64,000 nucleotides of DNA, taken from the NCBI RefSeq assembly GCF_001640805.2, contig NC_066850.1:1507149-1571148 (forward strand). Reading direction: 5' to 3'. The notes below the pieces were generated by a model that did no database searches, was not told the DNA's origin, and was given only the letters and a program-made list of their open reading frames with translations. The stretch comes from Lates calcarifer (lineage: Eukaryota; Chordata; Actinopteri; Centropomidae). Shown in pieces: positions 12,476 to 23,537 of the stretch. The position numbers were made by a program, and so were the translations under genes. Within the stretch, counting starts at the first letter, position 1. Each line of letters starts with the position of its first letter.

Positions 12476-12555
12476 ACTTTAAAGTGTCTGGGACAGATTA
12501 TCCTTGGAAGGCAATCAATCTTCCCTGGGATTTTAGACGACTGCAGGGGGCCACG

Positions 12556-12574
12556 CACACACACACACACACAC
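12556..12574. repeat. (CA)n microsatellite
   Basis: About nine CA units, then an interrupted CA-rich tail to about 12598. Confidence 0.95.
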
Positions 12575-12834
12575 GATCACACACGTACAAACACACATGG
12601 ACAGATCACCCCTCTTAACCTCGTCTGTCTCTCCCTCTCTCTCTCTTTTTAATCTCTCTATCTCCTTCCACCCTCCGCCACCTTTCCTCTCCTTTCCTCG
12701 ACGATCGCTCCCTCTCCAAAAGTTTAAAGTCAATTGCAGATAATAGTGTTGTTTCTCAAGGTGTGTGTTTGAACCCAGGGTCCCCTCAGACATGTGGCAG
12801 CAATTTCTGCAATGTAAGGGGAACGAGCGACACA

Positions 12835-12858
12835 GGGAGGGAGGGAGGGAGGGGGGGG
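12835..12858 (+). repeat. GGGA repeat, perfect G-quadruplex motif
   Basis: Four GGG triplets separated by single A bases, then G8. This satisfies the G3 N1-7 x4 quadruplex rule on the + strand. It lies about 100 bases from the coding-like - strand frame. Confidence 0.9.
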
Positions 12859-12965
12859 ACAGACAGACAATGTGGTGGGGTTCTGTTTTTGGGGGGTGGT
12901 TAGCTGGATCCACGTGAGCCCTGGAAAATAAAGAGAGTCTGATCTGCAGATGGTCGAATCGCGGC

Positions 12966-13160
12966 CCTGTATTGTGTCAACAGCTCCGGCCTCAATAAAC
13001 TGTGGCATCCTGGCTCGAATCCTCTGCACATTTGTAACTCGGCACAAACAGAGCAGATTTTTTTCTGCCTCCTCGTGAGCTTTGCTTTCAAATGTCACAA
13101 TATCATTCAACTTCTCCCTGACAGCTGCATGTCTAAATAAGTCACATATCAAGAGACCAT
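12966..13160 (-). other. Coding-like open frame, possible exon or exon relic
   Basis: On the - strand a frame stays open from an in-frame TAA near 13184 down past 12900. From the candidate acceptor (TGTATTCACAG, ending at 13161) the peptide starts in GLLICDLFRHAAVREK and includes 'KAHEEAEKNLLCLC' and 'RARMPQFIEAGAVDTIQ'. The pattern is amphipathic and helical, loosely like ARM/HEAT-repeat proteins. No good splice donor follows: the GT sites are weak (for example ATGCCACA|GTTTAT), and the frame runs on into the low-complexity G/C tract. No family is identified. It may be an exon with an unrecognised boundary, a decayed exon, or chance. Confidence 0.2.
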
Positions 13161-13279
13161 CTGTGAATACATTAAGTCCATCTACTTAATATGGATGCCA
13201 TGGTGACAGGCTAGCTAGCAAAAATCAATCAAAGCAGCAGCAGCAGGTAAGACATGGTCCGACATGCTGACAAAAAATG

Positions 13280-13450
13280 CTGAGTGGGAAAAAAATGATT
13301 TAATTAGCTTGACATGTCAAATGCTGGAACAAATCATCTCAAGGTGATTGAAGCTAATAGAAAATCAGATCTGTTTTTGATGACTGGGCAATACTGCCTG
13401 ACTTAATGAAAGTCTGAGGTTATGCTAATTAAAAATACCCATTAACTTTT
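13280..13450. promoter_or_regulatory. Candidate conserved noncoding block
   Basis: AT-rich and free of repeats. Holds TAATTAG (13301-13307), a 10-base palindrome TGACATGTCA (13310-13319) and GCTAATTAA (ends 13432), the core types bound by homeodomain proteins. The enhancer role is an inference from motif density only. Confidence 0.25.
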
Positions 13451-13472
13451 TCAGACCCGAGTAAAATCTTCA

Positions 13473-13498
13473 AACTTTGAGTTTAAGCGCTCAAAGTT
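13473..13498. repeat. Short perfect hairpin
   Basis: AACTTTGAG (13473-13481) and CTCAAAGTT (13490-13498) are exact reverse complements around an 8-base loop. Each arm has a CTTTGA core resembling a TCF/LEF site. Too short to call an RNA. Confidence 0.5.
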
Positions 13499-13499
13499 C

Positions 13500-14805
13500 G
13501 TCTTCATGTCCACTGAAGTTCTTCACATGGTTTGTTTCTGGGAATAAAACCATCCTCAGCACACCTTACAGACCAGCTACCTCTGGAGGCTTAAATAATC
13601 TACAATGCAAAGAGCAACAGCCAATCAGGAGGAAGGTGGTAAGAGGCACAAGGTGTTTTCAATGAGCTCGTTAAGTGGTTGGGTTTGGTCTAAAGGTCTG
13701 CAGGGGAATCTGAATGAAAATGAATCACAGGCCTTTTTGACTCGTCACAGTGGGAAAAGCACAGGTGTAATAAATAAAGTTAACGAACAGAGACACAGGT
13801 AATGTTTTTACCACTCTGCCAAGTGAAAATGTCTGCTGTGAAAAAACACAGATCTGATGAACCTGTTGTTCATTGTCAGATGTAGAGCGTATTCTTTTTG
13901 TCCTCTGTGTTAAAGAAATGAATTAATTAATTTAAGTGATTAATCAATAATAGAAAGGGCCCATCCCTCTTATCCCCCTCCAGCCATTTCCTCACTCCTC
14001 AGTCATGCTGTGGTCCACACTTTACTCAAACTAAGCAACTTTATATTATCATCATTACTGGATCAAATTTATGGTTCAAAACTTCATGATTAGAAACAGA
14101 CAAAACAGTCTGACAGCGATTGAAATCGCTTTTCCAGAGGATTTAAACGTTTAACCGATGGCAGGAAATAACTCTAGATCTTTGAGTGATGATGTTCAGG
14201 TGGATGAGTTTCATGCGCTGCGTTTTCAGACATCCACTCTTGAAAAAGAATGGACTCCTTGTTGAGCGGCTGGCCAAGTGTGGCTTGACACTGCGTTAAA
14301 TCGAAGCCATGGATTCTGAGTTAAAACCCAAATCCCAGGATTAAATATCTCTCTTCTTGCTGTGTCAGAGTGATTGATTCCCAAAGTGGTAGAGAGCATT
14401 TGGCAGGATCTAGCGGGATGACAAATCGTTTTCTGTGCGCTCACCTCCAAGTAAAGTGTGTTAGTTGTGCAGAGATGCGAGGGCAGACGACACGTTTAGT
14501 GGGAGCAGTTAAAGAAACTTTAGCGGGACGTGAGAGGAGGCCATGAAAAAGAAAGCAGGCCCGTCCTTGGCTCCATGAGCGTTTCCAGCGGTGAGATCAT
14601 TGTGAGCATCTATCTTTTTGTTTTTTTCCTCATCAGCTCTTCCTGTTGTGAAGAGTGTCTTCAGCAGGAAGACTCACACATGCACATATGTGGACGCACA
14701 CACACATGCAATCACTCTGTCTGTTCAGCTGCCAAGGCTAAGTGCCCTGAATCTGCAAGATCTCTATCAAATTTGCAGACTACAGAGAGCAATTTCTCAG
14801 TGTGA
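13500..14805. other. Noncoding stretch, no gene seen
   Basis: AT-rich, with 'AATTAATTAATTTAAG' near 13922. Frames at 13477-13802 (+) and 14226-14450 (-) show no domain. No repeat family recognised. Confidence 0.45.
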
Positions 14806-14807
14806 TT

Positions 14808-14875
14808 GTATGTATGTGTGTGTGTTTTTTTTTCTCTGTGTGTGTATCTTTGACTGTGGGTGTGTGTGTGTTTTG
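14808..14875. repeat. GT-rich simple repeat, interrupted
   Basis: Imperfect GT runs broken by T9 and GACTGTGG. The overlapping cysteine-rich + strand and histidine/threonine-rich - strand frames are by-products of this repeat. Confidence 0.9.
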
Positions 14876-14983
14876 AGCCTCGGTCTGTGTACACTCAACT
14901 CGGACCTCTGCCACAGCATTTGTTAGCATTTCTTTGTACTCAGCCTTAAGACAAACATCTCTTGGCAGATCACATCACATGCT

Positions 14984-15024
14984 CTCGCTCTCTGACACAC
15001 ACATACACACACACACACACACAC
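14984..15024. repeat. Compound (CT)n(CA)n microsatellite
   Basis: Short CT-rich start (GCTCTCGCTCTCTG) running into about twelve CA units with one CATA interruption. Confidence 0.93.
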
Positions 15025-15029
15025 TGTGG

Positions 15030-15370
15030 TCTCCTGTCCCTGATTGATAAGATGTCTGCTGAGAGGTCTATCTGATCATTTCAACATGGCTGTGTTGACT
15101 GTGGCTTAGCCGCGCTTAACTCTCCTCCTTTTGTTTCTTTTCTTTTGTTCAGCGTCACTTTCACTCGCTAAGTTTAACTTTGCTTCCATTTTTTGTGTCT
15201 ATCACTTTTAGAAAACGGAGTTAAACTGCAGATTGTGTTTGCTGATTCCTGCTGTGATCTCTTCCCAGTTATTCTGGTGAAACAGGAATATTTATTCTAT
15301 GTACTTTTAGTCTTCTGGTTGGCTGCAAAGTTGAACATCTGAGAAATGAAGCTCCCTCCGTTGTTGCTCT
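15030..15370. other. Noncoding stretch, possible repeat body
   Basis: Lies just 5' of the SINE/LINE-type tail at 15373. I looked for A and B boxes of a tRNA-derived head and saw none. Confidence 0.4.
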
Positions 15371-15372
15371 CA

Positions 15373-15424
15373 CTGAAAGTCACTTTGGATAAGAGCATCA
15401 GGGAGACGCCTAAGATGTAAATGT
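15373..15424 (+). mobile_element. SINE/LINE-type 3' tail fragment
   Basis: AAAGTCACTTTGGATAAGAG followed by GCATCAGGGAGACGCCTAAG and ATGTAAATG. This resembles the well-known fish tail 'GTCGCTTTGGATAAAAGCGT...AAATGTAAATG' shared by L2/CR1-type LINEs and the SINEs they mobilise. Only the tail is visible. Confidence 0.65.
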
Positions 15425-15429
15425 TTATA

Positions 15430-15812
15430 CAGAGAACACAAAGTTGCGGCAGATTGCATGACATGGAAGGCCTAATGAGGAAACTGGCAGGAGTTCACAA
15501 GAGTTTTGTTTTTTTCATTGCAAATAGACAGTGCTCACTGTAACATTCTGGTATATGTAGATTTGTGTGTGTGTCTGGTATAAATTCATTCAGGACCTTT
15601 TTCTGAATGTGGAGACGATTTTAGTGGCAGCACCACTGCAAGTACAGTCAATGCAAAGATGCAAAAGCACGAATTGAGGCGAAGACGCTCCAATGGTCAA
15701 ACTGTCATAAGTAAAGCAGGACACAAGACTAGCAAAAGAAAACAGCACTTAAAATGTGCACGATTATATTAAAACTTTAAAATGTCAATGGTAATATTTT
15801 GTCAACCATCAA
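15430..15812. other. Noncoding stretch, no gene seen
   Basis: AT-rich, with a T-rich run near 15500 and a short GT run near 15566. No family recognised. Confidence 0.45.
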
Positions 15813-15815
15813 GAC

Positions 15816-16095
15816 TTAAAGGTGCCCTGCAGAGTTTTTGACTGCTGGTAGCACTATGGAGCAAATGTTTTAGTGTGTAGTTGTTTTTTGTAGAAATAAA
15901 GAAGACTATGATGTGAGCATTGCATGGTTTTAAATATTAAAAACATCAACTTTAAATGTATTTGACATGTTTGTTACAGTGTGTTTTGGTGAGAAACACC
16001 CAATGTAAACATTGTTTGTTTGAAAATCCTCCTCTTTAGTGCCCCCTGCTGGTGGTGGGTGGTGCTGACGGTTAAGATGCTGTTTGAGAAACAGG
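15816..16095 (+). mobile_element. C-family dispersed repeat
   Basis: Starts TTAAAGGTGCCCTGCAGAG and TTTTTGACTGCTGGTAGCA; includes AAACACCCAATGTAAACATT and ends near TAGTGCCCCCTGCTGGTGG. I recognise the opening and the 'GCCCCCTGCTGGTGG' end as typical of a common teleost repeat. No coding capacity; frames at 15930-16232 follow from it. Confidence 0.55.
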
Positions 16096-16099
16096 GTGA

Positions 16100-17165
16100 A
16101 GTGTCTCCTTTTGCACCCTCTCACTTTAACTGTCATCTCATCCGTCGTCATCTTAAATGTAAACCTCTTCATGACGCTCCCTATTTGTCTGACCTCCCTC
16201 TCCGTCAGTCAGCCTGTCAGTACAGTTGTTAACCACAGCCACTCATTATTTTTCCTTTAACCCATTTCTGTCCATCCAGCTCTTCCACACAGCAGACAGA
16301 AGGAGACTGGTTTTGGCTCGTCGGCCTGTCAGTGTCTTTCCTGAGCAGCTGCTGAGGGTGGGGGTGGGGTGGGGGGGGTTTGTTTAAAGTGGGCGAGATT
16401 CTTGGCAATGCCATGAATCAGATGTTGCTGCCTTGATAGATGTTTGAGGAATGCCCCAAGGCTATTTCAGTCCCCTCCTCTCCCCAGGCCTTCCACTGTT
16501 TTCCCCACTTTCTCCACCACTTGCCTCCTCTCTACTCTTGTCTAGTCTAGCCCTCTAATGTGACTTTCTCCTCCTTTTTCATCAGTCCAAACTCATTCCT
16601 TTATGACAGACAGACTGCAGGGATCTCCCCAAAACCCAAGTGTGTGTATATATTTGTGTGAGTCTATATGACCTGCAGATAAACAACAACGCAGTTTTCC
16701 ACTCCTCCTTGTTTCCTGGTGAACCAGAAAACATTTTTTTTCCACTGTCATAAATCTGCCACGAAGGGAGATGCTGAATATTTTTTCAGTGGCAGACACA
16801 ATAACTGTGTAGCAGCAGGACTGCGTTCTAATAGATGGCTGATATTATCGTTTCTGTTGTTAATGGATATGGTCGATGAAAATGTTTTCCTTTCCAACTT
16901 CAGAACATTCTTAGTGATAAATCAAATGCATGTTTTACTTTGTGTGCATGTGCAGTCTGTCTGTCTTTCATCACTTATGAGGACTAATGGTCTTCACGAG
17001 GACAGAAAGGTGACACAAATGCATGAATGTGCAAACATTTCTACATATATTTATGCAGTTTAAACACATGTACCTACAACTTTCGTCTAGTTAACTTTGA
17101 TAAAAGGGGCATTTATCTTTTAGCTAGATGATGAATACAAGCAACACTAAGAGCCAAAACAACGT
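16100..17165. other. Noncoding stretch, no gene seen
   Basis: Contains a pyrimidine-rich part (16440-16580) and a G-quadruplex motif listed separately. The 114-codon + strand frame at 16719-17063 has no recognised domain and is likely chance. Confidence 0.45.
16356..16378 (+). repeat. Strong G-quadruplex motif
   Basis: G3-T-G5-T-G4-T-G8: four G runs separated by single T bases, the pattern favoured for a stable parallel quadruplex. Confidence 0.9.
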
Positions 17166-17171
17166 TGTTAG

Positions 17172-17600
17172 CAGCTCTGTGAGGCTGTGCTTTAAGCTAA
17201 ATGCCAACATCTGGTTCACTACTTAAACTCTCTTTTGGCCTTTCTATGGAAAGATACGAGAAACAGAAACTGTAGCGAGGTAAAGCAAAACTAAGAGTCT
17301 AGCCATGCCTCAGCTCTGTGAGGCTGAGCTAAATGGTAACATGCTTATGATGACAATGCTGATGAAAACATGCTGATATGAAGCAGGTGTAGTGTTTATC
17401 ATTGCTTCCCTTTTAGTCTGGTGTGTTAGCATGCCAACATTTTTCTAATTAACACTAAACACAAAGAGCTGAAGTTGATGGGGATGTCAGTAGTTTTCCA
17501 GGTATTTGATCATCAGCCTGAGATGATGGAGTTGGATGAAGTCACTAGGATTCATCCTCTGGGGACCATGAATGTCTGGAGCAACAGTCAAGAGTTGTTT
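17172..17600 (+). mobile_element. B-family dispersed repeat, duplicated head
   Basis: Carries CAGCTCTGTGAGGCTG twice (17172 and 17311), then the 'TTAGCATGCCAACATTTTTC', AATTAACACTAAACACAAAG and AGCTGAAGTTGATGGGGATG modules, and ends with TCATCCTCTGGGGACCATGA and ATGTCTGG. The order matches the copies at 24220 and 59662. The doubled head is specific to this copy. Confidence 0.8.
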
Positions 17601-17604
17601 TAGG

Positions 17605-18204
17605 GTTTTTTCAGGGCAGACCAACTAATCAAACAACATTGCCCCTCTTGGAGCAACAACATAAAGTAATGTGACTGCAACTGATGCACTTATAATCAGT
17701 GTCTTCACCAGTGGAGTACTTTGCTTATGATGCAACTGTGTGTATTGTCATCATCCAAGCACAGACCCTTTCAACAATGGAAACACTGAAGCATGGATGA
17801 TGCTCTCATGGCTTACAGGAATGTATCTGATGTGAAAAACATTAAGTCATTTGTGTGGAGCGGAAAAAGAGATGGGCAATTAGGAAACATGCAATGCAAT
17901 ATTAGACAAAGCCATAAAGACAGCACTGAATGAGAAAAACATTTTCATGGTCTCCTTTAAATGTCACATTGTGGCTGCAGCCACAGTTTGTCATTCTACT
18001 GTAGTTTGTGACTGTCCCAGTGAATTCATTTCATGTCGCCTAATTCTTTTTCCACTTCCTTTGTCTTTTGTCTTCTCTCCCTCCTTCCTCCTCACTTCTT
18101 TTAATTCAGCTCTCCACATATGTATCTGTCTTCTTCATCGTTTTGTACCCTTTTCTTTTCTTCTTCTCTAAATCTACGAAGGAGTCATGACCCTTCTCTC
18201 CGCT
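17605..18204. other. Noncoding stretch, no gene seen
   Basis: The last third (18030-18170) is pyrimidine-rich. The 74-codon + strand frame at 17947 is phenylalanine/serine/leucine-rich because of it. Confidence 0.45.
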
Positions 18205-18490
18205 CCCCTTATTATTAAAGTGCCTGTTGAAATCACATTAACCTAATGCATGAGGCTATATGCACCTCATTAGACAAGGAGCTGAACTCTTAAGCAAGCA
18301 TGATGACATTTCCTCCGACTGAATCCAAGATCAACACAGCTACATGACTGAATGATGATCAGCTCCAGTATGAACTGCACTTTAGTTCTGGATACGCTAG
18401 TGTTCCAGCTGGGTGGACTTTCCCATCAAAGGCTCAACATGCCATTGTTTCATTAAAATGTAATGGATGAGACACCGAATCTCACGCTGC
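18205..18490. promoter_or_regulatory. Candidate conserved noncoding block
   Basis: Repeat-free and of even composition, with ATTAAAG, 'CCTAATGCATGAGG' and TCATTAGACA words. It reads like a possible vertebrate conserved noncoding element, but this is impression only. Confidence 0.18.
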
Positions 18491-18494
18491 CGAA

Positions 18495-19055
18495 ATTCCA
18501 CTGATCAATGCTCAAAAGTTAAAACTCTTTAGATTAAAACCCTCTTTGCTCGAGACAGTTTTCTACCACTGTGGTGTGGTCACGCCATCAGTCTTCGTCT
18601 CTCATTAGGTACACAGACTGACCTTTGACCCCTGTCTGCCGCCCTCCTCCAAGGGTTGTGTGTCTGGGGGCGTAACAGTGATCCAACAAGCACACAGAGA
18701 GCGAGATAGTTATCATCTGAAGTGTCTGGAGGAGGGAATAGTTGGTTTCTATGTGCGTATCATGCCGGGTGGCACGAATGCTACAAAGGTTAGATTTTTT
18801 TCCTGACTAGGGTTACCCATTTTTGCAAATAGGATTTTTTTTTTTTTGCCCATCTCATATTCCAAATAAATTGCTTTTCATGTGAGTGGGTACGTGTGTG
18901 CGTGCCTGGTGTCCCTGTACCTCAAGGTCCAATAATCCACTTGTCAACTGTGAGTAAACTCGACTGTGTGGTCACCGTGAGGGCTGCTGCGTCTGCGAGT
19001 GTGATGTGTGACATTCCAGCCATACCAGAGAGGGGTAATAACAGGAAAAAAAAGG
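18495..19055. other. Noncoding stretch with T13 run
   Basis: T13 at 18835-18847. No gene or repeat family recognised. Confidence 0.5.
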
Positions 19056-19058
19056 AGG

Positions 19059-19076
19059 GAGAGAGAGAGAGAGAGA
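19059..19076. repeat. (GA)n microsatellite
   Basis: Nine GA units after an A-rich lead. Confidence 0.95.
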
Positions 19077-19081
19077 TCAGC

Positions 19082-19145
19082 CTGTAAAGTCACAAGTTTG
19101 ATCCCTATAACAGCCACTGGGCCCATCCTGCTATGTTTCTTGCAA
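19082..19145 (+). mobile_element. Possible tRNA-derived SINE fragment
   Basis: 'GTAAAGTCACAAGTTTGATCC' followed by CTATAACAGCCACTGGGCCC resembles the B-box region of fish tRNA-type SINEs (GGTTCGATCCC-like). No A box is visible upstream because the GA repeat occupies that place. Confidence 0.3.
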
Positions 19146-19149
19146 AATA

Positions 19150-20810
19150 GTGTGTAAAAACATGCGAATGTTAACAGGAAACAAATGGTGTGGATGTGTG
19201 GTCAGAAGTAATGTGAGGGAACAAATGAGAAAGATTGTGCAATAAGTTCATGACCTAAAATTCATCACGAAAAAGGCCTCGTTAACTGGCACTGAAAATG
19301 GTAAAATTGTGCTGCAAAATCTATTAATTTCAGTAAAGATTTACTTGCAGGGGTGAAGTGAAGTCGGTGAAATTTACCACATCAAGTTTGTTTGCACTAA
19401 AAACCGTCCTGACAGTGCTGACCTTTGGGGGAACGGCAGACCAGAGTCTAAAAGGAGAAAGCTATCGTAGCTCATTAGCTATGTTGAACCCAACTATCAA
19501 AGTGGCTAACTGAGTAACTGCTAAGTAGCACTGGAGAGTTTTTTCCCTCTTGAATGAATGAATGAAATGAACAAAATACAAGGAGTAAACAGCACAGAAA
19601 AAAGCAAAAAGCTTTAAGCTCAGCAGTTAGCGGTTAGCTTGCCAGCTACAGTAGTTCACCAAGTTCTTTTTCAAGCAGCAATTATGCTCTGCAGTTTTGT
19701 CAAGCAAGGATTTAGGTTTAAAGAAGTGCCATATCTGTTTATATTTCCTGCTACCAATCAATCTGATCTATAGCACTTTATCTAGTTGCTCTCTAATTTC
19801 CAACAAAACCCCTCCGTTCTCATTCCCCAAATCCCTCTGTGCTCCTTAAAGCTTGCAGGATATTCGTTGTTAAGCCTCTCAAGATGGCAAGAAAACACAA
19901 GCGCATCTTAAAACAATTATGGGCCTCAGCATCATTAAAACAAAGCAGTGTTTGAATGGACAAATGTGAATAATCCTGTTTGGGGTTTTTTTCCTAGCTG
20001 AGGTGTTGCCAGGCAACCCATTGATAGGGCCGATGTAAGTGGAGAAAACAAGATCCCAAACACCCGAAGACACAGTTAGTCATTTCTTGTCTGTTTTGTA
20101 ACTTAAACCAGAGATGCAAACACACACACACATACGTGCGCGTGCACAGTCTCAGCGGCCAGATTTATGACATCCTCCAACATAACAGAGACAAATGGTA
20201 GTGCATAGTTGTGTGAATGGGGAGATGAATGGTGAAGCCATAAAACAACACATAGAGAAAGCACAGCTGACATTGTATGTCTTACCCAGCCCTGCTACGT
20301 GCGTGCTGCCATGTTACATGAATCTGTTGTACCACTATCAGTCTGTGTGATTGTTTATGGTTTGGCGTTCATTTTCGCCGGCTCATTTCTTCCCTGCAAA
20401 ATATTTTCTGTGCATCACGGCTTTTTGTTGATGAATGAGATGAGTTGAAGTTAGAGAGTAAAAACAAACCAGATGATCCATAGCGCAGTTTGCTGAATCA
20501 TGTATTATAAGTGTCATGTTTTATTGCTACTTAAGAGCCTGTTAACTCTGATCTAATATCAGTCGGCTCCACCTTCACGATCCAGCAGGTTTGTGTCCTC
20601 AGCAGTATCCTCATCCTCTGTGCTCTGTAACAAACATCTCTCTATTGATTTAAAGTACTCTCAGGTATCCAGCTCACGTTAACTGCTCTGTCTTGTGAAA
20701 ACCACATCCTCCTCCCACTGGATGGATAACCACCTCTTAAATCAAAGCAATAAAAAGTTTGCAGTCTTGTTTCTTGTATTTTCCACTTTAATTTTTCTCT
20801 CTTTTATCAA
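19150..20810. other. Noncoding stretch, no gene seen
   Basis: Contains scattered 'TTAGCTTGCCAGCTA'-type words near 19625-19650 that may be old repeat debris. A short CA run lies near 20120. No gene evidence. Confidence 0.45.
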
Positions 20811-20812
20811 TA

Positions 20813-20825
20813 CCCCCCCCCCCCC
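20813..20825. repeat. C13 homopolymer
   Basis: Thirteen consecutive C bases, then ACCCC. Confidence 0.95.
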
Positions 20826-20829
20826 ACCC

Positions 20830-21688
20830 CTTGCTCTGAATTATCCTCTCTATCCACCTCCCACCTAATTACTCTCTCCGTCTTTTTTTCAAGTTAATTT
20901 TGAGATAGAGAGGTTCCTGGGAGTTAAACGTTCACAGCCGACTGAAAGGAAGAAATACTGCCTTCCAAAGTGTTCTGCAATGAGCCTCTCCACACTTACT
21001 CAGAAAACCAGCAGGAGGTCTGGGCCAATGTGAAAAGCATTTTCACAACTCTTTCCTGCAAGTCATGGCTCTTGAAAAAACACATACATGTTGGTCACCC
21101 AGCTGTGTCCTTACTCACTTATGTGTTACAGTGAGGGCTGGTCCGGAGCCAGAACCTTGTGGTGAGTCTCTGTGCAGTGCTACAGTTTTTGCCTTTTGGT
21201 TGTTCTCCACAGTCCAAACACTTACCAAAGAGCGCGTTAAAAATGAGCTCAAGTGTGATATTTTTTCTCGAAATACTTTCTAACAAGATCCCTGCTCTTC
21301 AAAGAGATTTCCAGTTGTCACTGTGCAACAACAAAACTTACACTTCCCACAAGTATCCGATTAACACTGCGAGCTAAAAAAGAAAGAGGCGGCTGGTGGA
21401 CACAAGGCTGAACTCTGTGTTCTCACTGCAAGCAACACCATCAGCAAGTCACCTCCTTTTGATGACTGACCATGGAAACTCAGCCGATGTGTGGACGATT
21501 AACAAACTGCAGAGACTGAACTTTTCATGATAATCACCCAGTGGAGTTCCATTTCAGCCATTTGAGGCTTTAGTTTCTTCATGCGCTACAGAAAACACAC
21601 TCAGTGAGCATGTCCTTTTACATTTCAGTTTGAGTGTTAGTTGGTGTTCACAGCTAGCTTGAGGTGTTTGTAAGTGTGTATTAGACTC
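20830..21688. other. Noncoding stretch, no gene seen
   Basis: No repeat family or convincing frame. The + strand frames at 21065 and 21159 overlap each other and lack domains. Confidence 0.45.
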
Positions 21689-21690
21689 TC

Positions 21691-21782
21691 TGCTTCCATA
21701 TTTAGCGCACAGATGTGAGAGTGGTATCAATCTTCTCATCTACCACACAGCTAAGCACACATGTCGGGTTTTTCAAACTGTA
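21691..21782 (-). mobile_element. G-family MITE-like end fragment
   Basis: CTTCCATATTTAGCGCACAG, 'ATGTGAGAGTGGTATCAATC' and TTCTCATCTACC followed by TTTTTCAAACTG match the outer part of the elements at 1748-1884 and 42275-42344. Only this end survives. Confidence 0.65.
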
Positions 21783-21789
21783 CATACAT

Positions 21790-23530
21790 GTTACTCTGAA
21801 CGCATCTTGACCTAGAAGATTTAGCGTTTGTGAAAGGCCAATATCCTCAGGCAATTCTGAGTCAGTGAGTGATTTACTGTCTACTGTAGTGAGGAAAATG
21901 CCTGCTAGAGAGATAGCATCAACTCTACCTGCAGACTTATTGCACACCCCAGTCCATTAGTCCATTATCTCTCTCTCTGTCTCTCATTCTTTCTTACTCT
22001 GTATTTAACATGACTCATTTTTATTTGGTGGATAATTTATTCGCCTCCACCTGTCTGACCCTGATTCTCTCTTGGTCTATCTCTTCCTCCATCCCAAGAA
22101 TCGAACCGGACGTTTGTCACTCAGACAAACCACGTTTCACCTCCTGGGAATGAGCGATGAGTTCTGACGTGATTGGATTCCTGCGCAGAGCCCACTTTTC
22201 CCACTTAGCTCCACTTCTCAGCTGTTTCAAAAGTTATCGTCAGGCATTTGGTAACATTGGTGGTGATTCATATGAATTGCTGCTAATAATTCACATTCAG
22301 GGAGTTTATAGCGATTAGTTGCTGTCATGTGAAAACTGCAATGCAAACAAATTTCTTTGTGCCCTTGAGATGAAATATGTGACCATCAATGGCAAAAGAA
22401 GCAACTTTTCCTCATTCATCACAAACTTACTTTCTTCAGCTAGACCACTTGACAGGACAGCTGAGTTACACTGACCTGGTTGAGGTTAGCTAGCCTGTAA
22501 TTAACTGGAAAGAGAGTTGCTGGACATCCCCTATCACCAAATCACAGAGATAATGGCTGCATTAGCAGCATCTCAGAGACAGAGAGAGGAGACATAGTGC
22601 TGCATTTGTCTGGAATGTGGCACCAACCCAGATAAGGGGAAGGCCTGGACAAGCTACAAAGAGAGCTACGGCTATGCACTAATCATATCTGTGTCTTTTC
22701 CCCCTTTCTTTCCCACACTGCACTCCTCATTTCTCTCTTCCATTTTTCACATCCTACGCTCCAGCTTCAGTCCCCGTTCCTCTGCCCTCTCCACCACTTT
22801 TACCCTTTTTACCTCCTTCATGTGTTCTGTGTCTTTCTCCCACTCTTAGTTCAGCTGAGAAAGAGTGAAGAAATGCCCAGTGACACCCTGATTCACAGTC
22901 TAACTCTTGTTATAGGAGTGGGCCTTAATGTGGGGATATGAATTATATCCCTGTGTCTGCCCACACACTGCTGGCTGACCCTGCTATGACCATCCTGTAA
23001 TGCAGAGGCACAGCATCTAATAGCTGCTAGCTCATTCACGCCCACTCCTACTGATAAACATACATTCAGAGATGAATAATAATGTTCTGTGATGTATGAG
23101 ATTACCTGTGATAAGACCATGTGGGTCAGGACATGGTGGCACATCTAACTTCCCTCACCTTCTCCCTTTCTGACTTTGGTTTTTATCTTCTTTTGATAAG
23201 CTGTCTCTTCACACCTCCTCCTGCTCCACAGGTGACTGCAGGGTCAGTGTTACTAATCACACGTGTGTGTACCTACATGCAGAACTACATGAACTTGTGT
23301 GCCTGTGCCCACAGCTGGAGTCTGCACACTGTGTTGGGGGGAAAACATTAGTAAATCCTGGCTAAGCAGACCACATCCTTTTCACCCTAAAGCCCTGCAG
23401 GTAATGAGGCAGGGGTGGTGTTACCTCTTAAAGGGGCAGCAGGAGATGATATGGGCAAGCGAGATTTATTGCCAAACATCCCTTTCTACTACCTAAAGAC
23501 AATTTTAGGGAGACTCTGCAAGAGAGGCAG
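21790..23530. other. Noncoding stretch, no gene seen
   Basis: Includes a pyrimidine-rich block (22690-22850). No exon, RNA or family recognised. Confidence 0.45.
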
Positions 23531-23537
23531 GGTCTTT

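Noticed and set aside
12163..12913. Proline/serine-rich and arginine/glycine-rich frames of up to 135 codons on both strands
   Set aside because: They are translations of purine/pyrimidine tracts and CA repeats.
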